The notes under the pieces were generated by a model. It did no database searches, had not been told where the DNA came from, and worked only from the letters and a program-made list of their open reading frames with translations. This document shows, piece after piece, positions 28,874 to 38,521 of a DNA stretch of 64,000 nt. The stretch lies in contig NZ_JACHID010000011.1 in NCBI RefSeq assembly GCF_014203025.1, forward strand, positions 1 to 64,000, written 5' to 3'. How positions within the stretch are numbered: position 1 is the first letter of the stretch; each line of letters starts with the position of its first letter. This DNA is from Desulfurispira natronophila. Its GTDB lineage: Bacteria > Chrysiogenota > Chrysiogenetes > Chrysiogenales > Chrysiogenaceae. The translations under genes were made by a program, and so were the position numbers.

Positions 28874-29136
28874 CCGGCTGCTGAAAAACCAACAGGGATA
28901 AAGGAGATAAAAGAAGGGATAAAAGCAAGAGCGAGACCCCAAAAAGTCCCAATTTTGAGGGATGCGCTCCGCTTATCCACCCTACAGCAAGCTTTACCTG
29001 AAGTGCACTCCTACCAGCTATCCACCTCTTATCCTGTCCATCCTGTCTATCCTTGTTAAGTTCTGGTTTTTTCTGCCTTCATACTGTCCATCCCTGTTTG
29101 TTTTGCCGGCTGCTTGTGTCAGCAGCCGGTTAAACC
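28874..29136. repeat. Palindromic intergenic region with hairpin terminator for the glt operon
   Basis: Both ends carry CCGGCTGCTG in inverted orientation (28875-28884 on the plus strand; minus strand at ~29122-29131), each followed by a run leading to CAGGGAT. The stretch in between is rich in TATCC/CATCC units. The hairpin 29106-29129 (CCGGCTGCT-N6-AGCAGCCGG) lies just after the stop of the last glt gene and can act as its terminator. TCCATCCCTGTTTGTTTT at 29087-29104 recurs at 6225-6242. No gene is seen here. Confidence 0.6.
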
Positions 29137-31479
29137 CTACGCTTCAATATACTTCTCCAGCTGATCCTCCATACTCCAGATGCCGCAGGGGCAGACTCCG
29201 GCGCAGATTCCGCAACCGATGCAGCGCTCTGGCATGCTCACATACTCAAAGTTCCCATCTGCATGTTCGCGGCGCTCAATGGCCTGCTCTGGGCAAATGT
29301 CCTCACAAAAGTGGCAGTCGCGGCAGTATCCACAGCTCATACAGCGGTCAACTTCCTGCTGCGCCTCCTGCTCCTGCACCCGCTGGGGGTTCATGGGATG
29401 GTAGTACTCATCCCGTACCCGGTCGCTGGGGATAACGGGAGCTCCGGAGAAGTCATCCAGGGGTTGCTTCTGCAGGTAGTGACCGATGTTCATGGCCACT
29501 TTTCGCCCGTCTCCGATGGCATGGGTAAAGAGTCCGGGCACAATGGCGTCGCCGAGGACAAAGGTCTTTTCGCTGCGGCGCACTTGCCAGAACTCGTTGC
29601 TTTCAATAAAGCCCTTTTCGTCCAGCCATTCGTCTGGCACAAAGGAAAAGTCGGGCCGATCTCCCACAGAGATAATAACCGTGTCGGCTGGCAGCAGCTC
29701 CCCGCCCTTGAGCACAACGCCCTCGGCGGTCACTTTTTCCGTAAAGACCGGCCAGCGAATCTGGGCTCCCAGCGCTTTGGCATGGGCTATTTCATGGTCA
29801 AATGCGGCTGGTTTCTGGATGTCTATGGCGGTCACTTCTTCAGCACCACACTCATAGGCGCCAATGACCACGTCCATGGCGGCATTACCGGCCCCGATAA
29901 CCACCACGCGCTTACCCAGCTGGGGGCGGTCAGAGCGATTGATCTGCTTGAGAAAGTCGAGCCCTTTGACCAGGCGCTCATGTCCCTCAAAGGGGATGAC
30001 CACTGGGTTGTGGGCACCGACGGCGACAACGACGGCGTCGTACTTTGACTCCAGTTCGCTGAAGAGCACGCGGTTCACTTCTGAGTTTAGATTCAATCCA
30101 ATTCCCATGGTTTTAATCCGCTCCAGCTCAGCTTTCAGGATATCCTGATTGAGACGCTGGGCAGGAATAACCTGACGGAGCTTTCCGCCAATATCGCTGT
30201 CTTTTTCGTAGATATCCACCTGGTAGCCCTGACGACGCAGGTGCCAGGCAGCCGTGAGCCCCCCCACACCGCTGCCGATGATGGCAATACGCTGCTCCAG
30301 CTGTGCGGTCGGAAGAGGTGCGGCAATGGTCTGGCTGAGCAGGCCAAGTTGATCCACCCGAACAGGTATGTCCACATCGCGGCGATTACACTCGTCGATG
30401 CAGACGTTGGGGCAGACCTGGCCGCACACGGAGGCGGGGAAAGGACTGTAGTCGAGAATCATCTGCAGGGCCTCTTCCACCCGTTGCTGACGCAGCAGCG
30501 ATATGCGCTTCTGGGTGGGAATGCCGGTTGGGCAGCTGTGCTCACAGGGGGCACTGAAGGCGGCATTGAGCCACTGGGGTTCGCGCATCCGCATCTGTCC
30601 GCGCTCGACAAAGTCGGCCACATAGTAGTCATCGTCATAAAGGGCTCCAAAAATCCCCCCTTCCACCCAATGGTGCTGACGAAACTCGGCTATGGGCATC
30701 AGGCTGCGGGTACTGCGCTCTTCATAGGTCTTGGCAACGATCTTTTTCCACTGTCCAAAGTCGCTGAGCTCACTCAATACCTCGGGGCGCTCAATATTGC
30801 GGGTGAAAGCCTGCAGGCCTTCCTGCAGAAAGTCACGATCGCCCTGGTCCAGTTCCAGCACCCAGATGTCGTCGGAAAGATCGGACAGAGGCCCCCGCAC
30901 GTAAACGGTGCCACCCACCATGCCAACACAGCTGCGATGGCCGAGAACCGAGTCGAGATTTTCGCAGCCATAGCCACAGACGACTCCAATGCCCCCACCC
31001 ATAAATTCAAAAGAGAATGATCCGGCACTTTCCAGTACCCAGAACTGGGGGGGAGAAAACTTAGGGTCGTACTTCATCAGCGCGCCGGAGCGAGTGCCCA
31101 CGCGACCGCCGACATATATATTGCCCGTAGCGGCACAGTGAGCGGTGGTGTCGCCACTGTCGCCCTTGACGATGATTTCCGCACCGGCATTGAGCCAGCC
31201 CACATCGGCGGGGGCTGATCCCTCCACCACAATGGTTGTTCCGCTCATCCCCATGGAGCCAAGCCGCTGGCCGGGGTTACGCACGTGAAAGGTGATGGGT
31301 TCGTTCTCAGCAGCCCAGAGCGGGCCACCAATATTGTACTGCCCGGAGGCGTTGATATGGAATTCGCGGCAGCCCCGCTCAAGTTCCTCATAGACTTGCT
31401 GCAGCAGCTGCTGGGTAGAAATGCGCTTGCTGTCGACTATACCTTCGATCTGCGCACGGCGTGTGTTTGGTTGTGACAT
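29137..31479 (-). CDS. Glutamate synthase subunit: GXGXG domain fused to GltD-type oxidoreductase and ferredoxin
   Basis: A 780-residue fusion. Residues ~1-250 are the GXGXG beta-helix that closes large-subunit glutamate synthases (repeating G-rich turns such as GNIYVGGRVGTRSGALMKYD). Residues ~310-690 are a GltD-type module: cysteines CEHSCPTGIP and CGQVCPNVCIDEC, FAD site IAIIGSGVGGLTAAWHL, and NAD(P) site VVVIGAGNAAMDV. The last ~80 residues add a ferredoxin with CMSCGYC...CEDICP and CIGCGICAGVCPCG. It therefore supplies electrons from NAD(P)H or ferredoxin to the FMN subunit. It starts at the ATG at 31479, ten bases after the FMN-subunit stop. Confidence 0.88.
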   Translation of the reverse strand: MSQPNTRRAQIEGIVDSKRISTQQLLQQVYEELERGCREFHINASGQYNIGGPLWAAENEPITFHVRNPGQRLGSMGMSGTTIVVEGSAPADVGWLNAGAEIIVKGDSGDTTAHCAATGNIYVGGRVGTRSGALMKYDPKFSPPQFWVLESAGSFSFEFMGGGIGVVCGYGCENLDSVLGHRSCVGMVGGTVYVRGPLSDLSDDIWVLELDQGDRDFLQEGLQAFTRNIERPEVLSELSDFGQWKKIVAKTYEERSTRSLMPIAEFRQHHWVEGGIFGALYDDDYYVADFVERGQMRMREPQWLNAAFSAPCEHSCPTGIPTQKRISLLRQQRVEEALQMILDYSPFPASVCGQVCPNVCIDECNRRDVDIPVRVDQLGLLSQTIAAPLPTAQLEQRIAIIGSGVGGLTAAWHLRRQGYQVDIYEKDSDIGGKLRQVIPAQRLNQDILKAELERIKTMGIGLNLNSEVNRVLFSELESKYDAVVVAVGAHNPVVIPFEGHERLVKGLDFLKQINRSDRPQLGKRVVVIGAGNAAMDVVIGAYECGAEEVTAIDIQKPAAFDHEIAHAKALGAQIRWPVFTEKVTAEGVVLKGGELLPADTVIISVGDRPDFSFVPDEWLDEKGFIESNEFWQVRRSEKTFVLGDAIVPGLFTHAIGDGRKVAMNIGHYLQKQPLDDFSGAPVIPSDRVRDEYYHPMNPQRVQEQEAQQEVDRCMSCGYCRDCHFCEDICPEQAIERREHADGNFEYVSMPERCIGCGICAGVCPCGIWSMEDQLEKYIEA

Positions 31480-31489
31480 GAATCTCTCC

Positions 31490-33133
31490 TCAGCAGGCGT
31501 AGGATATGGTCAGTTTGTCGGCCACGGCGCGGTCCGTGCTGATCAGGGCATCGGAACGGCCTACTGGCAGCGAGCTGTTGCCTATGGGTGCCATAAGCTT
31601 TTTCAGCTCCTGATCGGTGGCGATAAAGTAGTTGACGATATTCTCGGCCACCTTGTCGATATCCAGGCGTTTGACGAGCACAGGGTTCTGGGAGCAAATG
31701 CCCGCTGGGCAGAGGCCGGTATTGCAGGCGTTGCACTTGCCGTTATCCAGGCCGACACAGCCGGCAAGCTGCAACATCAGCTTGCCGGTAAAGACCCCAT
31801 TGGCCCCCAGGCTGATCATCTTGAAGGCATCGGCGGCAAGGTTCCAGCCTTGGGCCATACCGCCACCGGCCCACAGGGGAATCTGACCCTGTTTGCCCTG
31901 GTGTACGGCCGCCAGGTAGCAGTCCCTGAGTTTGGAGACAATGGGATGGCCCGTGTGATCCAGCGAAATATCCTGGGCCGCGCCGGTGCCACCCTGGATG
32001 CCATCGAGAAAGAATCCTCCCACAATGTTGTATGGATCGCGCAAGAGGTTATTGTAGACCGAGACACTGGTGGTGCTGGCCGCAACCTTGATGGCAACGG
32101 GAACGCGAAACTTGAAGGCCGAGTTGAAGGAGAGGAACATCTTCTGCACACTCTCCTCGATGGAGTAGAGGCCCTGGTGATTGGGGGGGCTGAGCAGGTC
32201 AGCCTTGGGCACGCCGCGAATTTCCTGGATATGGCGCGCCACTTTTTTGGCCTGCAGCATGCCGCCGTCACCGGGTTTGGCTCCCTGGCCAATCTTGATG
32301 AGTATACCCGCCGGGTCGTCCTGCATGTCGGGCATGGAGTTGACAATGCGGTTCCAGCCAAAGTGCCCTGAGGCGATCTGCAGAATCATGTAGCGCACAT
32401 AGTGCGAACGCAGCAAACGGCCGGGAATCCCGCCTTCCCCCGTACACATGCGCACCGGCAGGCCCACTTCCTCGTTGAGATAGGCGGTGGCAATGGCGAG
32501 AGCTTCCCACATGCGGGTGGAAAGAGCACCGATGGACATGTCGCCAATGATAATGGGGTACATCCAGTTCAGCGGCGGCAGCGACTCGGTGATGCCCAGG
32601 GAGCCAGTTTCGCTGATACGCAGGGGCAGGCTCTCCGGTGGCAGTACCCGCCCCAAGGGAGCCAGCATGTCAAAGGTGTGGCGCTGGGCATCCAGGGAGG
32701 GGTCGGTCATCTGCGAGATGCGGCCGATGGTGATCTTGTCCAGGGTATTGCCCATGGGATTGAGATTGGAGCGACCACCGCGCTTGTAACCGTCTGCGGT
32801 GGTTCCCCGGTGCTTGATCGGCAGCCGGGTCTCCAGGTTGAGGCGCGGGGCTATGGCCTCGTTGGGGCACACTTTTTCGCAGCATCCGCAGCCTCGGCAC
32901 GCCTCGTGGTGATCGAGCACCTGGCGAATGACGGGCACGGTCTGAAAGAGCACTTTGGGTTTGGGGGTCAGGTGGTCGCTGATAACCTTGCGTCGCTTTT
33001 CCACTCCCGCTTCAATGGCGCGAAAGGGGCAGGAGCTGAGACAGTGGCCACAGAGGGTGCAGCGTTCGTGGTTGTAGGTAATGCGCCACTGCATATCATC
33101 ACGAGCCAGGGCATTTACACGCATTGCTGCCAC
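31490..33133 (-). CDS. gltB: Glutamate synthase FMN/synthase domain with N-terminal ferredoxins (archaeal GltB type)
   Basis: The catalytic subunit that condenses 2-oxoglutarate with ammonia released from glutamine. It has 547 residues. Two [4Fe-4S] motifs come first (Cys25, 28, 31, 35 and Cys79, 82, 85, 89). The FMN-binding TIM barrel follows with VGLPVRMCTGEGGIPG, IKIGQGAKPGDGGML, DGIQGGTGAAQDIS and WAGGGMAQGWNLAADAFK, and then the cysteine cluster CVGLDNGKCNACNTGLCPAGIC expected for the [3Fe-4S] centre. The start is a GTG at 33133 behind GGAGGTGA, overlapping the amidotransferase gene by 19 bp. Confidence 0.9.
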   Translation of the reverse strand: MAAMRVNALARDDMQWRITYNHERCTLCGHCLSSCPFRAIEAGVEKRRKVISDHLTPKPKVLFQTVPVIRQVLDHHEACRGCGCCEKVCPNEAIAPRLNLETRLPIKHRGTTADGYKRGGRSNLNPMGNTLDKITIGRISQMTDPSLDAQRHTFDMLAPLGRVLPPESLPLRISETGSLGITESLPPLNWMYPIIIGDMSIGALSTRMWEALAIATAYLNEEVGLPVRMCTGEGGIPGRLLRSHYVRYMILQIASGHFGWNRIVNSMPDMQDDPAGILIKIGQGAKPGDGGMLQAKKVARHIQEIRGVPKADLLSPPNHQGLYSIEESVQKMFLSFNSAFKFRVPVAIKVAASTTSVSVYNNLLRDPYNIVGGFFLDGIQGGTGAAQDISLDHTGHPIVSKLRDCYLAAVHQGKQGQIPLWAGGGMAQGWNLAADAFKMISLGANGVFTGKLMLQLAGCVGLDNGKCNACNTGLCPAGICSQNPVLVKRLDIDKVAENIVNYFIATDQELKKLMAPIGNSSLPVGRSDALISTDRAVADKLTISYAC

Positions 33134-34227
33134 TGGTTCACCTCCAGTTCGTTGTTGATAATCACGGTTTCGCGAGCGTGGGGATAGATATCCTGCTTCC
33201 AGTCGCGATCCGGCAGTATTTCGTTGATGCCATTGACTTCCGAGCTGATCACCACCATGTCCTCGTTGCGACCGACGACCACCGGGCGCAGCTTTTTGGA
33301 GTCGCAGCAGGTAAACATCTGGCCGTCGGGAAGTACACCAATAAGAGTATTGGGGCCATTGATCTCCAGGTGAGCCAGGGAGGAGCGAATGCGCAAGAGC
33401 ACATCCCGCTCTGGGTGGCGCTCAATCTCTTCAAAGGGCAGGGGAGTGACCGTGTGTTTGTAGTACTTCAGGGGCCAGCCCAGCTCCCGGTGAATGTAGT
33501 GCAGGGTGTAGAGAAAGCACTGGGAGTCGGACTCAAAGCCGATATAGCCCTTGTGCAGACTTTTCTGGAAGTGCTTGTTCTTCTCGTAAAAGGTGTTCTC
33601 TCCGTTGGCCAGCACCGTGTAGCCCTGCAGAAAAAACGGGTGGGCCGCATAGCGCACAATGTCATAATTGGTGTTCTGGCGACACTGGGCCGTAATGATG
33701 CGCGCCGTAAAGTCCTTGCTCTCCTCCCACAGGTTAAAGTAGGTACCGATATCGGTGGGATCGCCTATCTCTTTCAAGGTGAGGGTGTCGGGCCAGAAGG
33801 AGTAGACATAGCCTTCGCCATTGGCTTCCAGAGCGCGACGCAGGGTGATGCGAGCATCCACCAGTAACTGCTCTTTCTCCGCCTGGCTGGCATTGCGCAT
33901 GGACTTGGGGTAGTGGAAAAACTGGAAGACGTAGATGGGCATGGGCTCGATATTCAGATTATCAGCAGGACGGATTTCCGGATTCCACTGGCCAATACGG
34001 CTGAAACCCATGGAGTAGAGAATATCTTCCGCCGTCTTCATGCCCTCTTCCGTGCAGGCCATGGAGAGGACGGGATATTTTTTGTAGTTTTCAAACACAC
34101 CACCCAGATCCTGCATGACCATGGCAAAGCCTGAGTTGTCATGCCCTTTTTGTTGCGAGCGCATCAGGCGCAGCGCCCAGGAAGGGTGAATGTAGTCTCT
34201 GGATTTGATTGCCCCAATTCTACACAC
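33115..34227 (-). CDS. Glutamate synthase glutaminase subunit (class II amidotransferase)
   Basis: Hydrolyses glutamine and channels ammonia to the synthase subunit. The start chosen is a GTG at 34227 (370 residues) because it puts Cys at position 2, the N-terminal nucleophile of class II amidotransferases, and because GGAGGTTC lies at proper spacing. An upstream in-frame extension to 34326 would bury the nucleophile. CRIGAIKSRDYIHPSWALRL and QQKGHDNSGFAMVMQD are diagnostic near the N-terminus; ESDSQCFLYTLHYIH and NGPNTLIGVLPDGQMF occur later. It is the first gene of the three-gene glt operon. Confidence 0.88.
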   Translation of the reverse strand: MCRIGAIKSRDYIHPSWALRLMRSQQKGHDNSGFAMVMQDLGGVFENYKKYPVLSMACTEEGMKTAEDILYSMGFSRIGQWNPEIRPADNLNIEPMPIYVFQFFHYPKSMRNASQAEKEQLLVDARITLRRALEANGEGYVYSFWPDTLTLKEIGDPTDIGTYFNLWEESKDFTARIITAQCRQNTNYDIVRYAAHPFFLQGYTVLANGENTFYEKNKHFQKSLHKGYIGFESDSQCFLYTLHYIHRELGWPLKYYKHTVTPLPFEEIERHPERDVLLRIRSSLAHLEINGPNTLIGVLPDGQMFTCCDSKKLRPVVVGRNEDMVVISSEVNGINEILPDRDWKQDIYPHARETVIINNELEVNQWQQCV

Positions 34228-34320
34228 GGGCGAACCTCCGTTTTGGTATTGGTGACGCCACTGAGTTTTTCGTGGCCTTGTCAGTTTTGTTAACTTTATC
34301 ACAAGGTTATGTCTTGAAAA

Positions 34321-34359
34321 TGACACCTGCCCTGGATCAGCGATACAGGGCAGGTGTCA
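34321..34359 (-). terminator. Hairpin terminator downstream of the response-regulator gene
   Basis: A perfect 14-bp stem (34321-34334 with 34346-34359) with an 11-base loop is followed on the minus strand by TTTTC. It lies 170 bp after the regulator stop and upstream of the glt operon; the other ~260 bases of this gap show no gene. Confidence 0.7.
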
Positions 34360-34526
34360 TTGAGCAGCCATGCTCAGACAAATATCTTTATTTCAGCCGA
34401 ATCATTCAAGTAAGGGGTGCAGCTCAAGCTTCACCACGCTATTTGGGTGTACTCACTCAGAAGAGCTAAGGCTTGGAAACACCCTTTAGTATAAATGAAT
34501 GAGTCAGGTTAAACTGCAAAAAACAA

Positions 34527-35657
34527 CTAATTAGATGCGACTTTATCAGGAGCGGTCTCCTCCAGAATATAACCCTTCCCCCATATGGTTCGAATTACCG
34601 TAGGCTCCTTTGCCTCGTCACCAATTTTACGGCGAATCTTGCGTATAGCAGCATCGACGCTGCGAGCGGAGGTATCCTTACTCATAGCGTTACTGTACTG
34701 GATAATGTCGTCTCGAGAGAGCAAGCGGTTGCGATTTTCCAGTAAATAGCGCAGCAGAATATACTCCGATGCGGTAAAGTTCACCTGCTGGTCATTCACA
34801 AGGATTTGTTCAGTCTTGCGGTTAATCGTCACCTTGGTATCTTCAAAATATATATCCTCTACCGGCTGTAAACGCCCTTTGCGAGCCTTTGAACGAGGTG
34901 CCGTGTTGTCGTTGGCCTTTTCTGCAGCCTTGGTCGCATCACTACTGTGGTTTAACGTGCCTTTTTCCTGTTTTTGGCGTTTATTGCGTTGCGACTTTCC
35001 TTTACTGCTATACAGTGGCGCTGTTGTAGCTGCAGCATCTTTGGATGACCCAGATTTACCCTGCCGAGGCTCACTTTCACCTTCGGCCTGTGGGCGTTTC
35101 TCCTTTACAGCAGGCGCTTCACCGTTACGGGAACGTGTATTAATGCGGTTCACCTTGGGACCTGTACGGTCTTGCTGTTTTGAGTTTGGGCCTTGCTGCC
35201 GACTGGACATAGTCGAGTGACGACCACGAACCGTAGCAGCTTGTGATGCAACCGTGGCAGTGGAGGTCACAGCATCAGTTCCGTAACGCAGTTTGCGGCT
35301 GACATTTTTAATCTTCTGCAGTAACTGGGGCAGAAAGCTCCCCAGGTTTCGACCACTGCCCATCACTTCGTCCATCTCGCCGAGGAAATCGACATCGGTC
35401 GTTTCTTCCAGGACGCAGATTACCGGCAAAGGCTGGTGCTGCTGCAGGTGCTCATATACCTGGACCATGGAGATGTTTGAGGGAGCACTGACCAAAACCG
35501 CCATAGATATGTGCTTATTCTCATCGCGTACTCTATCAACTTCTGCCAAGGTTGTGGCGGCATAAGCTCGATGACCATACTTACTCAGAAATTTTACCAG
35601 CATATCAAGTCGACTGGTGTCAGTGCCGTCTATAACGACAATCTCGCTACACAACAT
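34527..35657 (-). CDS. Atypical OmpR-type regulator with degenerate receiver and long disordered linker
   Basis: A ~376-residue protein. Residues ~5-115 have a receiver-like alternation of strands and helices, but the strand that should carry the phospho-acceptor Asp reads MAVLVSAPS and the acidic pocket is missing, so phosphorylation is unlikely. Residues ~135-265 are a low-complexity linker rich in Gln, Lys, Arg, Ser and Ala, probably disordered. The last ~100 residues are a winged-helix DNA-binding domain of the PhoB/OmpR type (VNFTASEYILLRYLLENRNRLLSRDDI and SVDAAIRKIRRKIGD...IRTIWGKGY). The ATG at 35657 is preferred because AAGGA is spaced for it. It starts 50 bp after dapD and may belong to that transcript. 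Confidence 0.8.
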   Translation of the reverse strand: MLCSEIVVIDGTDTSRLDMLVKFLSKYGHRAYAATTLAEVDRVRDENKHISMAVLVSAPSNISMVQVYEHLQQHQPLPVICVLEETTDVDFLGEMDEVMGSGRNLGSFLPQLLQKIKNVSRKLRYGTDAVTSTATVASQAATVRGRHSTMSSRQQGPNSKQQDRTGPKVNRINTRSRNGEAPAVKEKRPQAEGESEPRQGKSGSSKDAAATTAPLYSSKGKSQRNKRQKQEKGTLNHSSDATKAAEKANDNTAPRSKARKGRLQPVEDIYFEDTKVTINRKTEQILVNDQQVNFTASEYILLRYLLENRNRLLSRDDIIQYSNAMSKDTSARSVDAAIRKIRRKIGDEAKEPTVIRTIWGKGYILEETAPDKVASN

Positions 35658-35706
35658 ACCATTCATCCTTCAGTCTGCATGCCTGCACACGTCATATGGA
35701 AAATTA

Positions 35707-36531
35707 TCATACAGGGACATTAAATTCGCGCAACACATCGTTGAGGCTGGTTTTTTTGTCAGTAGACTCTTTGCGTTGACCAATAATCAGCGCACAAGGC
35801 ATGCCATATTGTCCAGCAGGAAACTCTTTCATGGTAGTTCCAGGAACAACAACGGAGCGAGCAGGAACCCGTCCTTTTAAGGTAATTGGTTCGCTGCCAG
35901 TAACATCGATAATTGGTGTCGATGCCGTCAAGGTCACATTCGCTCCCAAAACAGCCTCTTTCTCAACATGCACCCCCTCAACTATAATGCAGCGTGAGCC
36001 AACAAAGGCACCATCGTCAACAATAACCGGCTGTGCAGATGGCGGCTCAAGCACACCACCAAGCCCGGCACCACCAGAAATGTGCACGTCACGGCCGACC
36101 TGAGCACAGCTCCCGACGGTGGCCCAAGTGTCGATCATGGAGCCTGCAGAAACATAGCCACCAATATTTATATAGCTAGGCATAAGCACAGCGCCAGCTT
36201 CAACATGGGCACCATAGCGAACGGTTGCTGGAGGAACAACGCGAACACCAGCCTGTTGGTAACCCTTCTTGAGGGGTATTTTATCATGGTACTCATAGGG
36301 CCCAACTTCTATGGTTTCCATAGCAGCGATGGGGAAATATAACAGTATTGCCTGCTTGGCCCAGGAGTTTACCTTCCAGTTGCCATTCGCCTCAGGTTCT
36401 GCCACCCGCAGCGCTCCCTTGTCCAGCGCGTCAATGGTCTCGCGCACCACCTGAGCATATGCGGCATCCTTCAGCAATTCCCGGTTGGCAAATGCCTCGT
36501 CAATCATCCTTTCTGCGCGTGCAAAATCCAT
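35707..36531 (-). CDS. dapD: 2,3,4,5-tetrahydropyridine-2,6-dicarboxylate N-succinyltransferase
   Basis: Converts tetrahydrodipicolinate and succinyl-CoA to N-succinyl-2-amino-6-oxopimelate in the succinylase branch of lysine and meso-diaminopimelate synthesis. The 274-residue length is normal. The left-handed beta-helix of hexapeptide repeats runs from ~100 to 220 (GAVLMPSYINIGGYVSAGSMIDTWATVGSCAQVG, then HISGGAGLGGVLEP), and the C-terminus has a family pattern. AAGGAGC precedes the ATG. It lies downstream of a DapC-like aminotransferase; dapE is nearby at 38.5 kb, so all three succinylase-branch steps are in this window. Confidence 0.95.
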   Translation of the reverse strand: MDFARAERMIDEAFANRELLKDAAYAQVVRETIDALDKGALRVAEPEANGNWKVNSWAKQAILLYFPIAAMETIEVGPYEYHDKIPLKKGYQQAGVRVVPPATVRYGAHVEAGAVLMPSYINIGGYVSAGSMIDTWATVGSCAQVGRDVHISGGAGLGGVLEPPSAQPVIVDDGAFVGSRCIIVEGVHVEKEAVLGANVTLTASTPIIDVTGSEPITLKGRVPARSVVVPGTTMKEFPAGQYGMPCALIIGQRKESTDKKTSLNDVLREFNVPV

Positions 36532-36735
36532 AAAAGCTCCTTATAATTATTAGAGATAGAAAAACAGCTGCTCAAAGCTACAAGTACCTTCGTGCACCAC
36601 ATGATTCAGGCAAAAATACGGGAAAGGGCAATGAGTAAATGGCAGTACTACAATCGACTGCTAACACGAGACTTCCCTTCCCTAATCTTACAGCTAGCGA
36701 AAGCATTAAGTGACTTTCACAAAGGCCGCCTCAGC

Positions 36736-37875
36736 TCACTGGATTTGATTCCACACCTCCAGCGCATCGTGACACCTTGTCAGGTCGGGCACTAAAGCCA
36801 GCCGAATATAACGCTCAGAGCCCTGGCCAAAGAAACTGCCTGGACTCACAACAATACCGTGTTCAAGCAGCTTTTCTGTGTAGGTAAAATCTGTATATCC
36901 TGCAGGAACCTTCACCCAAAGAAAAAAAGTTCCATCACCGCCGGCATGGGCCAAACCCTTACGGCGCAAAAAATCTTGAATGAGATCACGACGCTCTCGG
37001 AAAATCTTGCGGCGTCGCTCTACATGTTCATCATCGTTCCAGGCTGCCGTTGCCGCTGCCTGAATAAACACAGGGGACGCGACTCCCATGGTGGCACGAT
37101 TGACACGATAGCGTGCTATCAGGGTGGCATCTCCGGCAATAAAGCCTGAGCGGTAACCTGTCATGCCACTCCGCTTTGAGAGGGAAAAAAAGGCCAGGGC
37201 ACCCTCGGTAGTGCACTGTAATATGCTAGTGGGGGCTTGCTGGAAATAAATATCGCCATAACACTCATCACTACAGATAATTATGCCGTACTGGCGGGCA
37301 ATAGTGACCATGTGTTGCAACTGTGAACGACTCATAACTGAACCGGTGGGGTTGTGCGGAGAGTTTAGCCACAGGATAGCTGTTTTTTCTAAAGTTTGAG
37401 TTTCCACTCCATCAAGATTCATGACAAAGCCGTTATCTTCACGAAGAACTACGGGACAGGGTGTGCCATTGGCAAATAAAGTTCCACGCTCGTATACCGG
37501 ATAGCCTGGCGTGGGGTAAATTACGTTGGTTTTGTTGGAGTCTGTGTCGAGAAAGACCAGTGGAAAATGGAATACTGCTTCCTTGGAGCCGGCTGTAGGT
37601 AAAATTTGACTCTCTGGGTCAAGAGTAACACCGAACCTGCGCTTAACGTAGCTGGCGCAAGTCTCGCGGAACTGCTGGTCTCCTGCTACTGTAGGGTACT
37701 GACTGATAGTCGGCACTGAGTTTCGCAAGGCATCTATGATGAAGGGTTCAGTGGGTACCGTTGGATCACCGGTGCCAAAATCGTAAACGGGCTTTCCCAG
37801 CTTGTGCAGCTCTGCTTTGCGAGCAGTCAAGGCTTCCATTGGGTACGGCTTAAGTGCTTGGATGCGCTGGTTCAA
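36736..37875 (-). CDS. dapC: PLP-dependent class I/II aminotransferase, probably succinyl-DAP aminotransferase
   Basis: A fold-type I aminotransferase of ~379 residues. Diagnostic segments are DFGTGDPTVPT near the start, a YPTPGYPVYERG loop, LNSPHNPTGSVMS, the SDECYGDIYF segment and the PLP lysine in FSLSKRSGMTGYRSGF. Substrate assignment to N-succinyl-LL-diaminopimelate rests on the next gene being dapD; general aspartate-like activity is possible. A TTG at 37875 is the preferred start, with AAGAGGA upstream; the first ATG at 37938 has no ribosome-binding site. Confidence 0.75.
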   Translation of the reverse strand: MNQRIQALKPYPMEALTARKAELHKLGKPVYDFGTGDPTVPTEPFIIDALRNSVPTISQYPTVAGDQQFRETCASYVKRRFGVTLDPESQILPTAGSKEAVFHFPLVFLDTDSNKTNVIYPTPGYPVYERGTLFANGTPCPVVLREDNGFVMNLDGVETQTLEKTAILWLNSPHNPTGSVMSRSQLQHMVTIARQYGIIICSDECYGDIYFQQAPTSILQCTTEGALAFFSLSKRSGMTGYRSGFIAGDATLIARYRVNRATMGVASPVFIQAAATAAWNDDEHVERRRKIFRERRDLIQDFLRRKGLAHAGGDGTFFLWVKVPAGYTDFTYTEKLLEHGIVVSPGSFFGQGSERYIRLALVPDLTRCHDALEVWNQIQ

Positions 37876-38320
37876 GAAGTGTCCTCTTGCAAAGTAGTGG
37901 TAAGTAGATCGTAAACTATGGTTTATCGCGGCCTGCATCGGCTACACTGACAACTTGATTAGCAACCTGTTTGCAATTGCTTGCTGGTGGGTGAGATTGC
38001 CCGAAAGGCGATGCTGTTGAAACCTGGCGCTATATTCGAAAGCAATTGCCCTGTGAGGCCACAGCGTGAGTCTTGCTGAACTCCACTTTCTCATTCATGC
38101 TCGCTCAACCTTATGAGAGTCAGAAACTAAACGAGTTGACAAGTGGATCAAAGCAGCAAGCTTCGTTAATAAGAAAGGGTACAAGTGGCAGTAATATTGG
38201 CAATGCTATTAAGTATGAATTCATGCGATATATAATCGTATCGACCAGTCTATACAATAAATCAAGTTTTGAGCTTTTACATTTAGGTGAACTGGCAACA
38301 ATGAGAAGTGAAGAAAGTTG
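37876..38320. other. 445-bp region with no gene seen
   Basis: It lies between the dapC-like gene and tRNA-Phe. It contains short repeats (GCAATTGC near 37972 and 38040, ATTGCCC twice) but no recognisable riboswitch, tRNA or open frame with a ribosome-binding site. It presumably carries the dapC promoter. Confidence 0.5.
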
Positions 38321-38396
<76 letters not shown>

Positions 38397-38521
38397 AAAT
38401 TCGGCTCAAACATTCGATGCAGGTTATATCCAAATCCCAGCAATCCTGTCAAGGGAATTAAATGGTTTACTTCAATAAAAGTTTCCCCGAGCCTTGCCTA
38501 TACGGAAACAAACCTTTTCTT

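Noticed and set aside
31421-32371. 316-codon plus-strand frame opposite the glutamate synthase genes
   Set aside because: Antisense shadow of well-supported genes; no family features.
37939-38110. Riboswitch or attenuator before the dapC-like gene
   Set aside because: Short repeats are present, but neither lysine nor SAM riboswitch signatures could be recognised.
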